In this document: piece after piece, positions 8,385 to 18,215 of the stretch
Layout of the letters: the number at the start of each line of letters is the position of its first letter
Numbering within the stretch: the stretch's first letter is position 1
DNA from: Melioribacteraceae bacterium
Lineage (GTDB): Bacteria; Bacteroidota; Ignavibacteria; Ignavibacteriales; Melioribacteraceae
DNA length: 64,000 bases
Direction: 5' to 3'
NCBI GenBank assembly: GCA_021647785.1
Contig: JAKIUC010000017.1
Coordinates: 1 to 64,000 of the forward strand
Program-made: the position numbers and the translations under genes
The notes under the pieces: model-generated
What the model was told of the DNA's origin: nothing
The model's database searches: none
Seen by the model: the letters and a program-made list of their open reading frames with translations, nothing else

Positions 8385-9065
8385 CTACAATAAAAGTGTC
8401 ATCTTTTTAGTTTTACTAAAATGTGTTACTGAGCCAGCAGAAGTACCTGCTTGTAATCTGTAAAAATAAATCCCTGAAGCTAATCCTCCATTGGCAAAAA
8501 ACTGAACTTCATAAACTCCAGCAATTTGTTCTTTATTAACCAATGTTGTAATCTCCTCTCCAAGTGAGTTATATACTTTTAAAGTAACTACACTTCTCTC
8601 TCCAATCTCATATCTAATTACAGTACTCGGATTAAAAGGATTTGGATAGTTGTTCTCTAAACTAAATGTGAAAATATTTTCCACGCCTTTAATTGAAGTG
8701 GGAACACTATTTCCATTTCCCGGATTTGTAACCAGAGCTGCATCACCTGGGTTGTTGCTTCCTTCACGCCATTCACCATTTGGGTCTTGAAGTTCTTCGC
8801 CGTTAGTGAAACCATCGCCATCCGAATCGAGTGCTGCAAATTCAGCAGTCCAAAAACTTTCGGATCCATTTGGAGTAACCTTTGTTCCTACATCCAACCC
8901 AAAAGCATTTAGAGATGAACCACCACCGTTAGTATGGCAAGTATTACAAGAAAATTTGCTTCCGTGTGGTACTTTGGAAACCCGAAAAGATCTTCCAATT
9001 AAAAAAACAAGTGAACCAAGCAAAAAGAAAATTATAATAGTTGAAAATGTTTTGTTATTCGCCAT
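8385..9065 (-). CDS. T9SS-sorted protein with a c-type haem motif
   Basis: 226 residues: an N-terminal hydrophobic helix (about 8-24), then a CNTCHTNGGG haem-c attachment motif near residue 40, a Ca-binding-like DSDGDGFTNGEEL stretch near residue 80, and a C-terminal sorting domain with YPNPFNPSTVIRYEI and ASGIYFYRL. The last element directs type IX secretion in this phylum. The protein is probably an exported or surface monohaem electron-transfer or sensing protein. GGAGGAATAATTCAAC precedes the ATG. The C-terminal segment (ITKKMTLLL-like end) fits the family. Confidence 0.75.
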   Translation of the reverse strand: MANNKTFSTIIIFFLLGSLVFLIGRSFRVSKVPHGSKFSCNTCHTNGGGSSLNAFGLDVGTKVTPNGSESFWTAEFAALDSDGDGFTNGEELQDPNGEWREGSNNPGDAALVTNPGNGNSVPTSIKGVENIFTFSLENNYPNPFNPSTVIRYEIGERSVVTLKVYNSLGEEITTLVNKEQIAGVYEVQFFANGGLASGIYFYRLQAGTSAGSVTHFSKTKKMTLLL

Positions 9066-9320
9066 GTTGAATTATTCCTCCAATGTTTGTTGCTAAAAAT
9101 TTAAAATGCGGTAAACCGCACGTGAATCGAAAGTCATAAATCGAAAGTATGAAAATCACTTTTTCTATTTTACAATTTACGAAAAATATATAATTTTAAT
9201 ATTTCAAAAATCTTGACATAAAAAACAACTTATCCTGCCACTGTGAGAAAAATTTCACTTTAAATACTATATAAAGCACTTTAAAATCTCAAAAAGACTT
9301 TCTCCTTTTTTGTACCTAAG

Positions 9321-10745
9321 CTATTTTTTAAGAAAATTAGAGATAACATTTCCAACATCACTATTATCAATATACTCACCTCTAACTTTATCATTCCCTT
9401 TAATATAATTCCTAAAGATTTCACTTCCTACGCCTTTTGCATAAAAGGGAACTAATACATTTGTATGACCTTTTGTAAACCACTCAACCGTTGGCAGTTT
9501 ACCCTTTCCATTATTTATAATGGGTTTCCAAATCTCTGAAATTGTTTCTGCACCTTCTCTGTTAGAGCCTGGTCCAACAAGGTAGCCAGTTTCGTGATCT
9601 GCCGTAATAACTATAAGTGTTTCATCCCAACTACTATTGGTTTCAACCCAATTGCACACTGCTTCAATTGTTTTATTAAACTCAATCTGTTCCTCAATTG
9701 TTCTATGCAGAAGGTTTGAATGTGCTGCCCAATCTATTGCACCCCCTTCACTTACAAGAACAAATCCGTTAGGGTTATCATCAATAATATTTATTGCTGC
9801 TAATGTCATTTCATCCAAAGTTGGAATGTTCTCATTTAATGGGGCTGAAAATGGTTCTCCATTATCAAGCGAATCTTCTCGTTCAATCTGTGATGCTTGT
9901 CTGCTCTCGAAAACTCCAATTACTCTTCTCGGTGTTTCACCACTTATATATTTTTTAAACATGTCTCTTTTTTGAATTAACTTCCAGGGGTCGTCAATTC
10001 CATCATCGTCAGCATCACCTCCGGCTTTACCTTCAATAAGTAAGTTCCAAACCTCCTTACCACCAACGTATTTGAATGTTTCCTCAATATCAGTAATTAT
10101 TGAAGTATCACCATCAACAATATCATAGCTCTCTTTTGCACCAATAGTTCTTTCAGATTTGATGGATGTACCATCATGGTTAAACAACGGATTACCACCA
10201 CCCATAATAACATCAACTTTACTCTCCAATATCATCTCTTCAGCAATTTCTCTGTAATTATATCTGCTTTCATTATGTGCAACAAATACAGCAGGTGTTG
10301 CATTGCTAAAAGGAACTGTGGAAACAACTCCAGTCGATTTTCCAATCATCTTAGCTCTTTCTAATATGGTGAGTAATTTTGTTTTTGATGAATCGACAGA
10401 AATAGCTGTGTAATACGTTTTTGTTCCCGTAGCTAATGCTGTTCCTGAAGCAGCAGAATCAGTTGGTCTTTTCTTTACATAGTTGAAATTTGTCCAAGCA
10501 GAATCTGGGTTATAAACTACTCCGCCAATCATATGCGAACTCATTCCAAGTTTTACCGGAAACTTCTCATAAACTTGTTTTCCTGTTTCACCAAATTGAT
10601 AATAGCTTGCAATATCAATATGGTTGTATCCCATTCCATCGCCCAAAAATATTATAATATTTTTTGGTGTTATATTATCTTTACTAAAAGAACTCGAAAC
10701 TAAAAAGAGAATTAATCCCCAAAAGAAAACCTTAAATACTTTCAT
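9321..10745 (-). CDS. phoA: Alkaline phosphatase (PhoA family)
   Basis: 474 residues from the ATG at 10745, chosen because it starts the signal peptide (KVFKVFFWGLILFLVSSSF) and has AAGGAATTT directly upstream; an ATG 42 bp earlier is less likely. Family marks are IIIFLGDGMGYNH with the metal-binding Asp, RPTDSAASGTALATG with the nucleophilic Ser, GGAIDWAAHSN, and TADHETG with metal-binding Asp and His. It hydrolyses phosphomonoesters in the periplasm or outside the cell. There is a DADDDGIDDPW acidic insertion near residue 240. Phosphate control is likely but no Pho box was identified. Confidence 0.92.
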   Translation of the reverse strand: MKVFKVFFWGLILFLVSSSFSKDNITPKNIIIFLGDGMGYNHIDIASYYQFGETGKQVYEKFPVKLGMSSHMIGGVVYNPDSAWTNFNYVKKRPTDSAASGTALATGTKTYYTAISVDSSKTKLLTILERAKMIGKSTGVVSTVPFSNATPAVFVAHNESRYNYREIAEEMILESKVDVIMGGGNPLFNHDGTSIKSERTIGAKESYDIVDGDTSIITDIEETFKYVGGKEVWNLLIEGKAGGDADDDGIDDPWKLIQKRDMFKKYISGETPRRVIGVFESRQASQIEREDSLDNGEPFSAPLNENIPTLDEMTLAAINIIDDNPNGFVLVSEGGAIDWAAHSNLLHRTIEEQIEFNKTIEAVCNWVETNSSWDETLIVITADHETGYLVGPGSNREGAETISEIWKPIINNGKGKLPTVEWFTKGHTNVLVPFYAKGVGSEIFRNYIKGNDKVRGEYIDNSDVGNVISNFLKK

Positions 10746-10936
10746 AAATTCCTTATCATTTTTTATCTGTTGTTTTATCTTTTTCAAAGCACGTTGCTAA
10801 AAAAACTGGATACTAATTTAATATTACTATGTTAATGTTGCAAAAGAAATCAAGGCACATTTTATTTTGACGTGCATAATAGGAAATAATATATTTTACA
10901 AACATTAGTATATTTGAAATTAAAATTAGAGAACGT

Positions 10937-11365
10937 ATGACTATAAAAGAGATTCAAGAAATAATTGTAAAAGAATTTGATGAAATATCGGAATGGGATG
11001 AAAAATATCTTCTCTTAATTAAGTTTGGACGCGAGTTAAAAGAATTTCCTGAAGAATTTAGAACCGATAAAAATAAAATTGAGGGATGCCAGTCGCAAGT
11101 ATGGTTAAACGCATCTTTCAAAGATGGAAAAATTTATCTCGATGCTGATAGCGATTCTTCCATTGTTAAAGGTTTAGCTGCACTTTTGTTAAAAGTTTAT
11201 TCCGAGCATACACCCGCCGAAGTTCTTTCATCACCTCCGGATTTCCTCCATAAAATTGGAATTGACAATCACCTTTCTCCAACAAGAAAAAATGGACTTG
11301 GAGCAATGCTAAAGCAAATTCAGCTCTATGCCGTTGCATTTAATGCCTTAAATAAAGGGCAATAA
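10937..11365 (+). CDS. sufE: SufE-family Fe-S assembly protein
   Basis: The 142-residue protein has the SufE signature EGCQSQVWLNASFKDGKI with the reactive cysteine (about residue 51), then ADSDSSIVKGLAALLLKVY and RKNGLGAMLKQI. SufE accepts sulfur from the SufS cysteine desulfurase. No sufS or sufBCD genes are present in this window. The stop overlaps the ispH start by one base, so the two are translated from one message, which is sensible because IspH needs an iron-sulfur cluster. Confidence 0.92.
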   Translation: MTIKEIQEIIVKEFDEISEWDEKYLLLIKFGRELKEFPEEFRTDKNKIEGCQSQVWLNASFKDGKIYLDADSDSSIVKGLAALLLKVYSEHTPAEVLSSPPDFLHKIGIDNHLSPTRKNGLGAMLKQIQLYAVAFNALNKGQ

Positions 11366-12543
11366 TGAAAGCATTTCAAATACCAGATAAATATCGCAGT
11401 TCAGTAATTTCAAAAATTAAGACCGACCGCAAAACGGAAGACCCGCACGGAAAGGATTATAGCCCATCAGTACTGGACTTTGGGCGAGTACGTTTTCATA
11501 TTGCACGGCATTTCGGATTCTGTTTTGGAGTTGAGAATGCAATTGAGATTGCTTACAAAGCTATTAATGAAAACCCCAAGAAACGTATTTTTCTTTTAAG
11601 CGAGATGATTCACAACCCTACTGTAAATAGAGAGCTTTCATTACACGGTGTAAAATTCATACAAGATACTGATGGTAATAATTTAATTGACTGGGCAGAA
11701 CTTACATCGGATGATGTAGTAATTATACCAGCATTTGGAACAACAATAGAAATTGAAAACCTATTAAATGGAGTAGGAATAAACCCATACCATTACAATA
11801 CTACCTGCCCGTTTGTTGAAAAAGTTTGGAATAAATCTGAAGAGCTTGGCAACAATGGGTTTACGGTTATTATTCATGGCAAAGTTAATCACGAAGAGAC
11901 TCGTGCAACTTTTTCACATAGCACATCCAACGCAGCATCTATGGTTATTAGAGATTTGAATGAAGCTAAGATGTTGTCGCAAATAATTTTGGGTGAAGTT
12001 CCAACCGCAGATTTTTACACACTCTTTGAGGGTAAATACTCGAATGGATTTATTGTTGAAAAGGACTTGCAAAAAATTGGAGTGGTTAACCAAACAACAA
12101 TGTTAGCAAGTGAAACAGAAGATATTTCAGCACTTCTAAAAAAGACAATTTTACAAAAACATGGTGGGGATAATTTAACCAATCACTTTGCTAATACACG
12201 CGATACCCTTTGCTACGCTACAAATAATAACCAAAGTGCTGCATTAAAACTGATGAATATCAAAGCCGATTTAGCAATTGTAGTTGGCGGATATAACAGT
12301 TCAAACACTTCCCATATTGTTGAATTGCTCGAAGATAAATTCCAAACATATTTCATTTCTGATGAAACAAAACTTATTTCTAATGAGAGTATCTCACACT
12401 TTAATTTATCGAAAAATAGAGAAGACCTAACAGAAAATTACTTGCCAATTAAAGACGTAATTGATATTGCAATTACAAGTGGTGCTTCATGCCCCGACTC
12501 TACTGTTGATAACGTGATTAAAAAAATGGTTTCATTTTTTTGA
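11365..12543 (+). CDS. ispH: IspH, HMBPP reductase, long plant/cyanobacterial type
   Basis: At 392 residues it is well above the roughly 310 of the E. coli type. The sequence has the long-form marks: an N-terminal extension before HFGFCFGVENA, TTCPFVEKVWN, IIHGKVNHEETRAT, GVVNQTTML and VVGGYNSSNTSH. Cluster-binding cysteines are in FCFG, TTCPF and SGASCPDS. It catalyses the last step of the methylerythritol-phosphate isoprenoid pathway. It is cotranscribed with sufE through a 1-base overlap. Confidence 0.92.
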   Translation: MKAFQIPDKYRSSVISKIKTDRKTEDPHGKDYSPSVLDFGRVRFHIARHFGFCFGVENAIEIAYKAINENPKKRIFLLSEMIHNPTVNRELSLHGVKFIQDTDGNNLIDWAELTSDDVVIIPAFGTTIEIENLLNGVGINPYHYNTTCPFVEKVWNKSEELGNNGFTVIIHGKVNHEETRATFSHSTSNAASMVIRDLNEAKMLSQIILGEVPTADFYTLFEGKYSNGFIVEKDLQKIGVVNQTTMLASETEDISALLKKTILQKHGGDNLTNHFANTRDTLCYATNNNQSAALKLMNIKADLAIVVGGYNSSNTSHIVELLEDKFQTYFISDETKLISNESISHFNLSKNREDLTENYLPIKDVIDIAITSGASCPDSTVDNVIKKMVSFF

Positions 12544-12552
12544 ATAATAGTT

Positions 12553-14373
12553 TTATTTAATTAGAAACATCACGGCTTTATTATTAGATATTATTAGAGT
12601 TGAATTAACATTTAAATTATATTTTTGCAAATTATAAAGATTTATTAATTCCACTCTTCCATTAATTATTTCAGAGTATTCTCTAACATCAATCTCAACA
12701 TCATTATCACCAGCATTTATAACATTCAGTATTATTTCATTATCCAAGATTTTGAAATAAACATAAACATCGTTGTAGGGTGGAAAGTGAATTAACTTAC
12801 CCATAGATAATGCAGGATATTCTTTCCGAAGCATTAACATTTTTTTGAAGTAATTAAAAATATCATTTTCATACTCTGTTCTACCATCAGGGCTAAAAGC
12901 ATTACGGGCATCATTCGGAAATCCGCCAGGAAAGTTTTTGCGTAGTGTGCCGTGGTCTTCATTCTCCTTCATGCCAATTTCAGTTCCGTAAAATATTTGG
13001 GGAATGCCGCGTGTAGTAAATAAAAGATGAAAAGCAATTTTAAGTTTCTCCACATCTGAGTCTGCATAGAACATTGCACGACCAACATCGTGGTTATCAA
13101 CAAACGTAACAAGCTGGTTTACATCTGCATAGAGGAAATCGGATGCCAGCGTTGTATAGATGTTGTAAAGAGATTTATTACCCCGAAGATAATCAGCAAG
13201 AGCATCTCGCAATCCAAAATCTGTGATTGCAGGAAGATTGGAATCAACTTCGCGAAATTTATTTCCAGCTTGATATGTTGAAAGAAATGCTGGATTACCA
13301 GTCCAGACCTCACCAACAATGTTAAATGTTGGATACTCATTCATAATTACTTCAGCCCACTTTGCCATAAATAGTTGGTCGCAGTATGGATAGGTATCTT
13401 CCCTGATTCCATCAACGCCGGTCGATTCAATCCACCAAAGGGTGTTTTGTATTATATAGTTTGCCAGAAATTTGTTTTTATGATTTAAGTCTGGCATGTA
13501 ATCAACAAACCATCCCTCTTGAACATGCTTAATGGTTGCAGAATCTGAGTGGGGATCTGCAAAAACCATTTTATGGTGATTTGCATTAAGATGATTTTGA
13601 ACAGTTCCGTTTATCCAATCTGCTGTTGGAAGACTTTTAATCCATGGATGATCTATTGCAATATGATTTGCAACATGATCCATAATTATTTTAATACCTT
13701 TATCATGTGCTTTGTTAACAAGGGTTTTATAGGTATCATGAGTTCCCAATCGGGGGTCAACTTTATATAAATCAGTAGCAGAGTAACCATGATAACTTCT
13801 GAATGTATTATTTTCAACAATTGGAGTTAGCCAAATTGTAGAGATTCCTAAATCTTTTAGATAATCTAATTTACTTATAACTCCAGCAATATCACCGCCA
13901 TGTCTTGCTTGAGTGTATTGGTTTTGAAAAGTATCTACATATCCTTCTACAAAATCATTCGTTTCATCACCATTTGCAAATCTATCGGGCATTAGCAAAT
14001 AAATTACATCTTCATTACTAAACCCTTGATGAATACTGGATGAAAGAACTCTCTCGTAAATTGGATAATTAATAGTAACATCAGCAGTACCCTTTGTAAA
14101 AGTGATTTCATAATCACCAGTTTCTGCCTCGCTTAAATCAACATCCACAAATAAATAATTGTTGTTCTCCAACTCATGAATTTTGGTAATATTCAATTCT
14201 CCACTTTTGATTTTAACACTATCTAATCCTTCGCCATAAACCATAAGTTGAATATTATTATGCTTCATCCCTTCCCACCAGTTGGGTGGTTCTATTTTAT
14301 CAACTCTTAAATCTTGAGAAAAAAGTGTTGTTATAATTAGAGTTGAAATAAATATTGTTTTTTTAATAATCAT
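12553..14373 (-). CDS. GH13 alpha-glucan hydrolase (cyclomaltodextrinase/neopullulanase-like)
   Basis: 606 residues with a signal peptide ending TTLFSQ, an N-terminal beta-sandwich (about 20-105, KIEPPNWWEGMKHNNIQLMV) as in Bacteroidota cyclomaltodextrinases, and a GH13 barrel. Catalytic regions are visible: IMDHVANH, GVDGIREDTYPY (nucleophile Asp), IVGEVWTG (acid Glu) and FVDNHDVGR (transition-state His-Asp). It cleaves alpha-1,4 links of maltodextrin-like substrates in the periplasm or outside. It lies 13 bp after a secreted esterase gene on the same strand, forming a two-gene operon. Confidence 0.9.
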   Translation of the reverse strand: MIIKKTIFISTLIITTLFSQDLRVDKIEPPNWWEGMKHNNIQLMVYGEGLDSVKIKSGELNITKIHELENNNYLFVDVDLSEAETGDYEITFTKGTADVTINYPIYERVLSSSIHQGFSNEDVIYLLMPDRFANGDETNDFVEGYVDTFQNQYTQARHGGDIAGVISKLDYLKDLGISTIWLTPIVENNTFRSYHGYSATDLYKVDPRLGTHDTYKTLVNKAHDKGIKIIMDHVANHIAIDHPWIKSLPTADWINGTVQNHLNANHHKMVFADPHSDSATIKHVQEGWFVDYMPDLNHKNKFLANYIIQNTLWWIESTGVDGIREDTYPYCDQLFMAKWAEVIMNEYPTFNIVGEVWTGNPAFLSTYQAGNKFREVDSNLPAITDFGLRDALADYLRGNKSLYNIYTTLASDFLYADVNQLVTFVDNHDVGRAMFYADSDVEKLKIAFHLLFTTRGIPQIFYGTEIGMKENEDHGTLRKNFPGGFPNDARNAFSPDGRTEYENDIFNYFKKMLMLRKEYPALSMGKLIHFPPYNDVYVYFKILDNEIILNVINAGDNDVEIDVREYSEIINGRVELINLYNLQKYNLNVNSTLIISNNKAVMFLIK

Positions 14374-14386
14374 TGGATTCCAAATT

Positions 14387-15850
14387 TTATTTTATTAATT
14401 GCATCTTCTTGCTAAGTGTTTTTCCATTTACAGAAATTGAATAGATATAAACTCCGCTTGTCAATCCGTCAGTGGCGGAAAATTGTACTTCGTAAGTGCC
14501 AGCATATTTTGTTTTATCAACCAACAATTCTATTCTTTGCCCAAGTGTATCTGTAATTTCTATTTTTACTTTCGATTCTTTGTTAACACTATATTTTATT
14601 ACTGTAGCAGGATTGAAAGGATTTGGGTAGTTTTGGTATAACTCAAATTCTTTTGGAAGAGTTACTTCTTTTTTGGTTGATGTAAAACCATACGGAAATA
14701 TTGCCTCCAAAATTAAATCGATATTTGCTCTCCATTGCCCCCAACTGTGCCCTTCAGGATATTCTGCCCAATCAAAGCTATATCCTTTTGCAGTTATTGC
14801 AGTCCTAAAATTGTTCATGTTTTCATCAAGTCCTTCGTATGTTCCCCAGCTCCCAGCAAATTTAATATCCTTCTTTTCTCCATCAACAATCATGTTATAA
14901 ACCTCATAATCGTTTGACCAAAACGCCGATGAATGAAGCCCGCAATTACCAAAGACCTCAGGGTATCTGTAGCTAATAAGCCCGCTAATATTACCCCCAA
15001 ACGAAGCTCCCAAAACAAGTCTATCCGATGCTGCGTTTGATGTTCTGTAATTTACATCAATATGTGCTACTAATTCCGTTGCAAAAAATTCCGCATATTG
15101 GTCTCGTTTTTCAAATCCATATTCTTCCCCTCTATTATTTGGAGTTACAAACACAGCTATAACTTCCATTATTTTGCTGCTATCTATTAAGTTATCAATT
15201 ACATTTATTGATGACCCAAGTGTTATATACTCCCCACCATCTTGGAAATAGACTGTTGGATACTTTCTATTTGGTTCAGCGTTATAGGAAGGCGGCAAAT
15301 AAACAGAAACTCCATACGACCTATTAATTACACTACTTGTAACTGTAATATTTCTTCTCTCGCCATGCTCAATTAAGGGGTTGTAATTTATCTCCCACGG
15401 TTGGATGTACTCTGGCATTGCCAATTCTGAGTTCGGACCAAATCCTCCGCTAACTCTATTGGGGTTTTCCGGGTCAAGAATCCAGTTGGAAGAATTAATT
15501 ACAAATTTATAATCCAGGCGTGCATTAAACTCAAAGGTTTCTGTTCTGAAGAAGAAATTTGTTCCGCTCATATTAGTCATTGTTGAATTACTTGGGTTCC
15601 ATCCATTAAAATCCCCAGCAATAGCAACACTATTAGCACTTCTGTTATAAACAAAGTTTGCTTTATCTCCTTCTATAAATGGGATACCAACCGTTCTGGC
15701 ATAAGTCATAAAACTATCAATTGCTGCCTCTTTCTCCTCAACTGTTGGAAGTTGATAGAGGTGTTGAATAAACTCTTGAAACTCTGATTGAGCAAAAAGT
15801 TTACCAACAACAATGAATGATAAAAAGAGAATGATTTTTAATAGCTTCAA
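14387..15850 (-). CDS. Secreted esterase with CBM48-like domain and T9SS tail
   Basis: The 487-residue product has a signal peptide ending LFAQ, an early-set/CBM48-like region (about 60-135, with VAIAGDFNGWNPSNS), an enterochelin-esterase-type alpha/beta hydrolase (about 150-390) with YFQDGGEY and the nucleophile motif GASFGGN, a C-terminal catalytic-type histidine in EGHSWGQW, and a C-terminal sorting domain with YPNPFNPATVIKY and SKKMQLIK. The glycogen-binding-like module and the adjacent GH13 suggest action on decorated alpha-glucans. The substrate is unknown. Confidence 0.85.
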   Translation of the reverse strand: MKLLKIILFLSFIVVGKLFAQSEFQEFIQHLYQLPTVEEKEAAIDSFMTYARTVGIPFIEGDKANFVYNRSANSVAIAGDFNGWNPSNSTMTNMSGTNFFFRTETFEFNARLDYKFVINSSNWILDPENPNRVSGGFGPNSELAMPEYIQPWEINYNPLIEHGERRNITVTSSVINRSYGVSVYLPPSYNAEPNRKYPTVYFQDGGEYITLGSSINVIDNLIDSSKIMEVIAVFVTPNNRGEEYGFEKRDQYAEFFATELVAHIDVNYRTSNAASDRLVLGASFGGNISGLISYRYPEVFGNCGLHSSAFWSNDYEVYNMIVDGEKKDIKFAGSWGTYEGLDENMNNFRTAITAKGYSFDWAEYPEGHSWGQWRANIDLILEAIFPYGFTSTKKEVTLPKEFELYQNYPNPFNPATVIKYSVNKESKVKIEITDTLGQRIELLVDKTKYAGTYEVQFSATDGLTSGVYIYSISVNGKTLSKKMQLIK

Positions 15851-16095
15851 TATTAACTCCGAAAGAATAGTAACGAAATATAGTAATTAAATTATTTGTG
15901 TTTTTTTAGTTTGTGGAATTAAATTTTGTAACTTTACTTTAAAGAACTTAGTTCTGATTAACACAGCATATTTCATCCTGACGAGTCGAGACTATTCAAT
16001 CCATGCTACAACAGTAGTGTAGATTTATTAGCGTAACGCTCAATCTGCGTGTTTTCCCTACAATTAATAATGCTGTATTCAATAGTACTCAACTA

Positions 16096-16881
16096 TTAAA
16101 GCAACTCTATCACAACTTCACACATATATATATTAGAAGCAACAATTCTCTTATCTCCAATCTTAAAATCATCCCCATTAAAATTGGAAATTTTTACACC
16201 AGCCTCTTTTGCAATTAGAAGACCAGCATACATATCTTCCAGTTCACTTTCAAAACTTATTAAAGCATCAATACCACCAAATGCTAATAAAGCCCAATCA
16301 AGTGCTGGTGCCCATGTGTTTATTACTCTTCGAAAGTTATTAGATAGCTTACGATTAATTTCAAATGATTCTTGTGCCAGCATTTCTGATGTTGACACAT
16401 CATGCCCTTGAATAAATGAGCAAACGGATTTTTTCAATTCAGAATTTTTAGATGGATGAATTCTAACTCCATTAAGAGATGCTCCACCATCCTTAACAGC
16501 TTCAAACAGTTGGTTTGAAATCGGATTGTAAACAACACCAACAATAATTTCATTTTCAAATAGAAGTGCAATAGAGATAGAGAAGTATGGAATTCCGGCA
16601 AAGTAATTATTTGTACCATCCAACGGGTCTATGAACCAAGTGAACTTACTTTGGTTTTTTACTTCACCAAATTCTTCCGAATAGTAATTGTGTTCCGGAT
16701 ACTTTTCTTTTATAATATTTAAAATTATCAATTCGCTCTCACTATCCACAGCCAAACCAATATCATGTTCCGACTTAAACTGAGCAACGTGCTTCTTTCC
16801 AAAATTCTCTGTAAGATATTTACCCGCAGTGAGTGCGGCAGTTTTAGCAGCTTCTAAATATTTTTTATTACAATTATCCAT
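16096..16881 (-). CDS. Inositol-monophosphatase family protein
   Basis: 261 residues with the family's metal-binding motifs: YSEEFGE (Glu, about residue 65), WFIDPLDGTNNYF (Asp, Asp; about 83-95) and WAPALDWALLAFGG (Asp, about 205). Proteins of this kind dephosphorylate inositol phosphates, 3'-phosphoadenosine compounds or sugar phosphates; the sequence does not separate these. The start ATG overlaps the stop of the U32 peptidase gene by one base, so the two are cotranscribed. It is of standard length. Confidence 0.88.
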   Translation of the reverse strand: MDNCNKKYLEAAKTAALTAGKYLTENFGKKHVAQFKSEHDIGLAVDSESELIILNIIKEKYPEHNYYSEEFGEVKNQSKFTWFIDPLDGTNNYFAGIPYFSISIALLFENEIIVGVVYNPISNQLFEAVKDGGASLNGVRIHPSKNSELKKSVCSFIQGHDVSTSEMLAQESFEINRKLSNNFRRVINTWAPALDWALLAFGGIDALISFESELEDMYAGLLIAKEAGVKISNFNGDDFKIGDKRIVASNIYMCEVVIELL

Positions 16882-18089
16882 TATACTACAATAACTTTAT
16901 ATACCTGATCGCGGGATCTTACAAGTTCATTCAAGAAAAAAGTAACCTCATCTCCTTTCGCGGCAGAATCAATTTGCTTCTCATCCTGCATTAAAGATTG
17001 GATTGTGGTTTCAACCGAACCAGTAGTATTTCCCTGAATATATATTGTATCATTTAATTCAAGAGAACCAGCTTCCAATTTGATATGTGCAATTTTAGAT
17101 TTTTTGAAGTAGTTTACAACTTTTCCCACATAAGTTTTTTTTGTTGTAGCCATATTTCCGTAACGCTCTGTGTAATCGGCACTGCTCGGTATGCCGTGAT
17201 AATGACCAGCAGAGAACCCTCTATTATAAACTTTACTCAGTTCATCAAACATCTCTTTTTTAACTTCGGCATTTAGTTCTCCTTCAAAGTAAAGGTCAAT
17301 AGCTTTTCTGTAGGTGGCAACAGTTTTTGCAATATATTCCGGACTTCTTTTTCTCCCTTCAATTTTAAATGAATCAATTCCGGCTTCAATTAGTTCATCC
17401 AAAAACTCAATAGTATTCATATCTTTTGGAGACATTACATAATCTGTTCCAATAATAAAACTTGTTTCACCGCTTGTATCATGAATTTCATATTCCCTTC
17501 GGCAATTCTGCAAACACTCACCAGTGTTAGCACTTTGTCCAAAAGCATGATGACTCATAAAGCAACGCCCACTAACAGCAACACACATTGCACCATGCAC
17601 AAAGGTTTCAATTTCAATATCCACTTTGCTTTTAATCTCTTTAATCTGTTCCAATGTACACTCGCGAGCAAGAACAATTCTTTTTGCTCCAAGTCTTTTA
17701 TACATTTTTGCAGCACCAGAATTACTTACCGATGCTTGCGTACTTATGCAAAGTGGTAATTCATATTCCAAACATTTATCAATTATTGCCAAATCCCAAG
17801 CTATTACAAAATCGACCTTACATTGTTTTGCAGCTTCTAATACTTTATCTATTTTATCCGATTGCTCATCATACACAACGGCATTAAGTGTTAAGTGTGC
17901 ATCAACATTGTTTCCGTGTAAATAATCTACAACCTCTTTTAATTCATCCAAATTAAAGTTAGATGCCTTTGCTCTAAGGTTTAGTTCATCAACTCCAAAA
18001 TAGATTGCATCTGCCCCATATTTTACAGCAGTTCGGAGCATTTTCCAATCGCCAGCACCGGCAAGTAATTCTGGTTTCTTTATATTCAT
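16881..18089 (-). CDS. Peptidase U32 family protein (TrhP/YegQ-like)
   Basis: 402 residues. N-terminal LLAGAGDWKMLRTAVKYGAD and IYFGVDELNLRAKASNF, then the family's cysteine-rich FVHGAMCVAVSGRCFMSHH and GECLQNCRREY segment (about 160-205), and a C-terminal beta-barrel (about 330-400). U32 proteins include tRNA wobble-uridine hydroxylation factors (TrhP) and collagenase-like proteins; the cysteine pattern and length fit the TrhP group. It is the first gene of a pair with the IMPase. Confidence 0.87.
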   Translation of the reverse strand: MNIKKPELLAGAGDWKMLRTAVKYGADAIYFGVDELNLRAKASNFNLDELKEVVDYLHGNNVDAHLTLNAVVYDEQSDKIDKVLEAAKQCKVDFVIAWDLAIIDKCLEYELPLCISTQASVSNSGAAKMYKRLGAKRIVLARECTLEQIKEIKSKVDIEIETFVHGAMCVAVSGRCFMSHHAFGQSANTGECLQNCRREYEIHDTSGETSFIIGTDYVMSPKDMNTIEFLDELIEAGIDSFKIEGRKRSPEYIAKTVATYRKAIDLYFEGELNAEVKKEMFDELSKVYNRGFSAGHYHGIPSSADYTERYGNMATTKKTYVGKVVNYFKKSKIAHIKLEAGSLELNDTIYIQGNTTGSVETTIQSLMQDEKQIDSAAKGDEVTFFLNELVRSRDQVYKVIVV

Positions 18090-18215
18090 TTAATACCGTA
18101 ACTCTTTTTTTTTGAATTACAAAAATAGTGAATGATTTTGAACTGATGTGAATTAATATAAATTATTGATTAAATTGTACGAAGCAATTATTTCAACATT
18201 ATTTTTAACTTGGTT

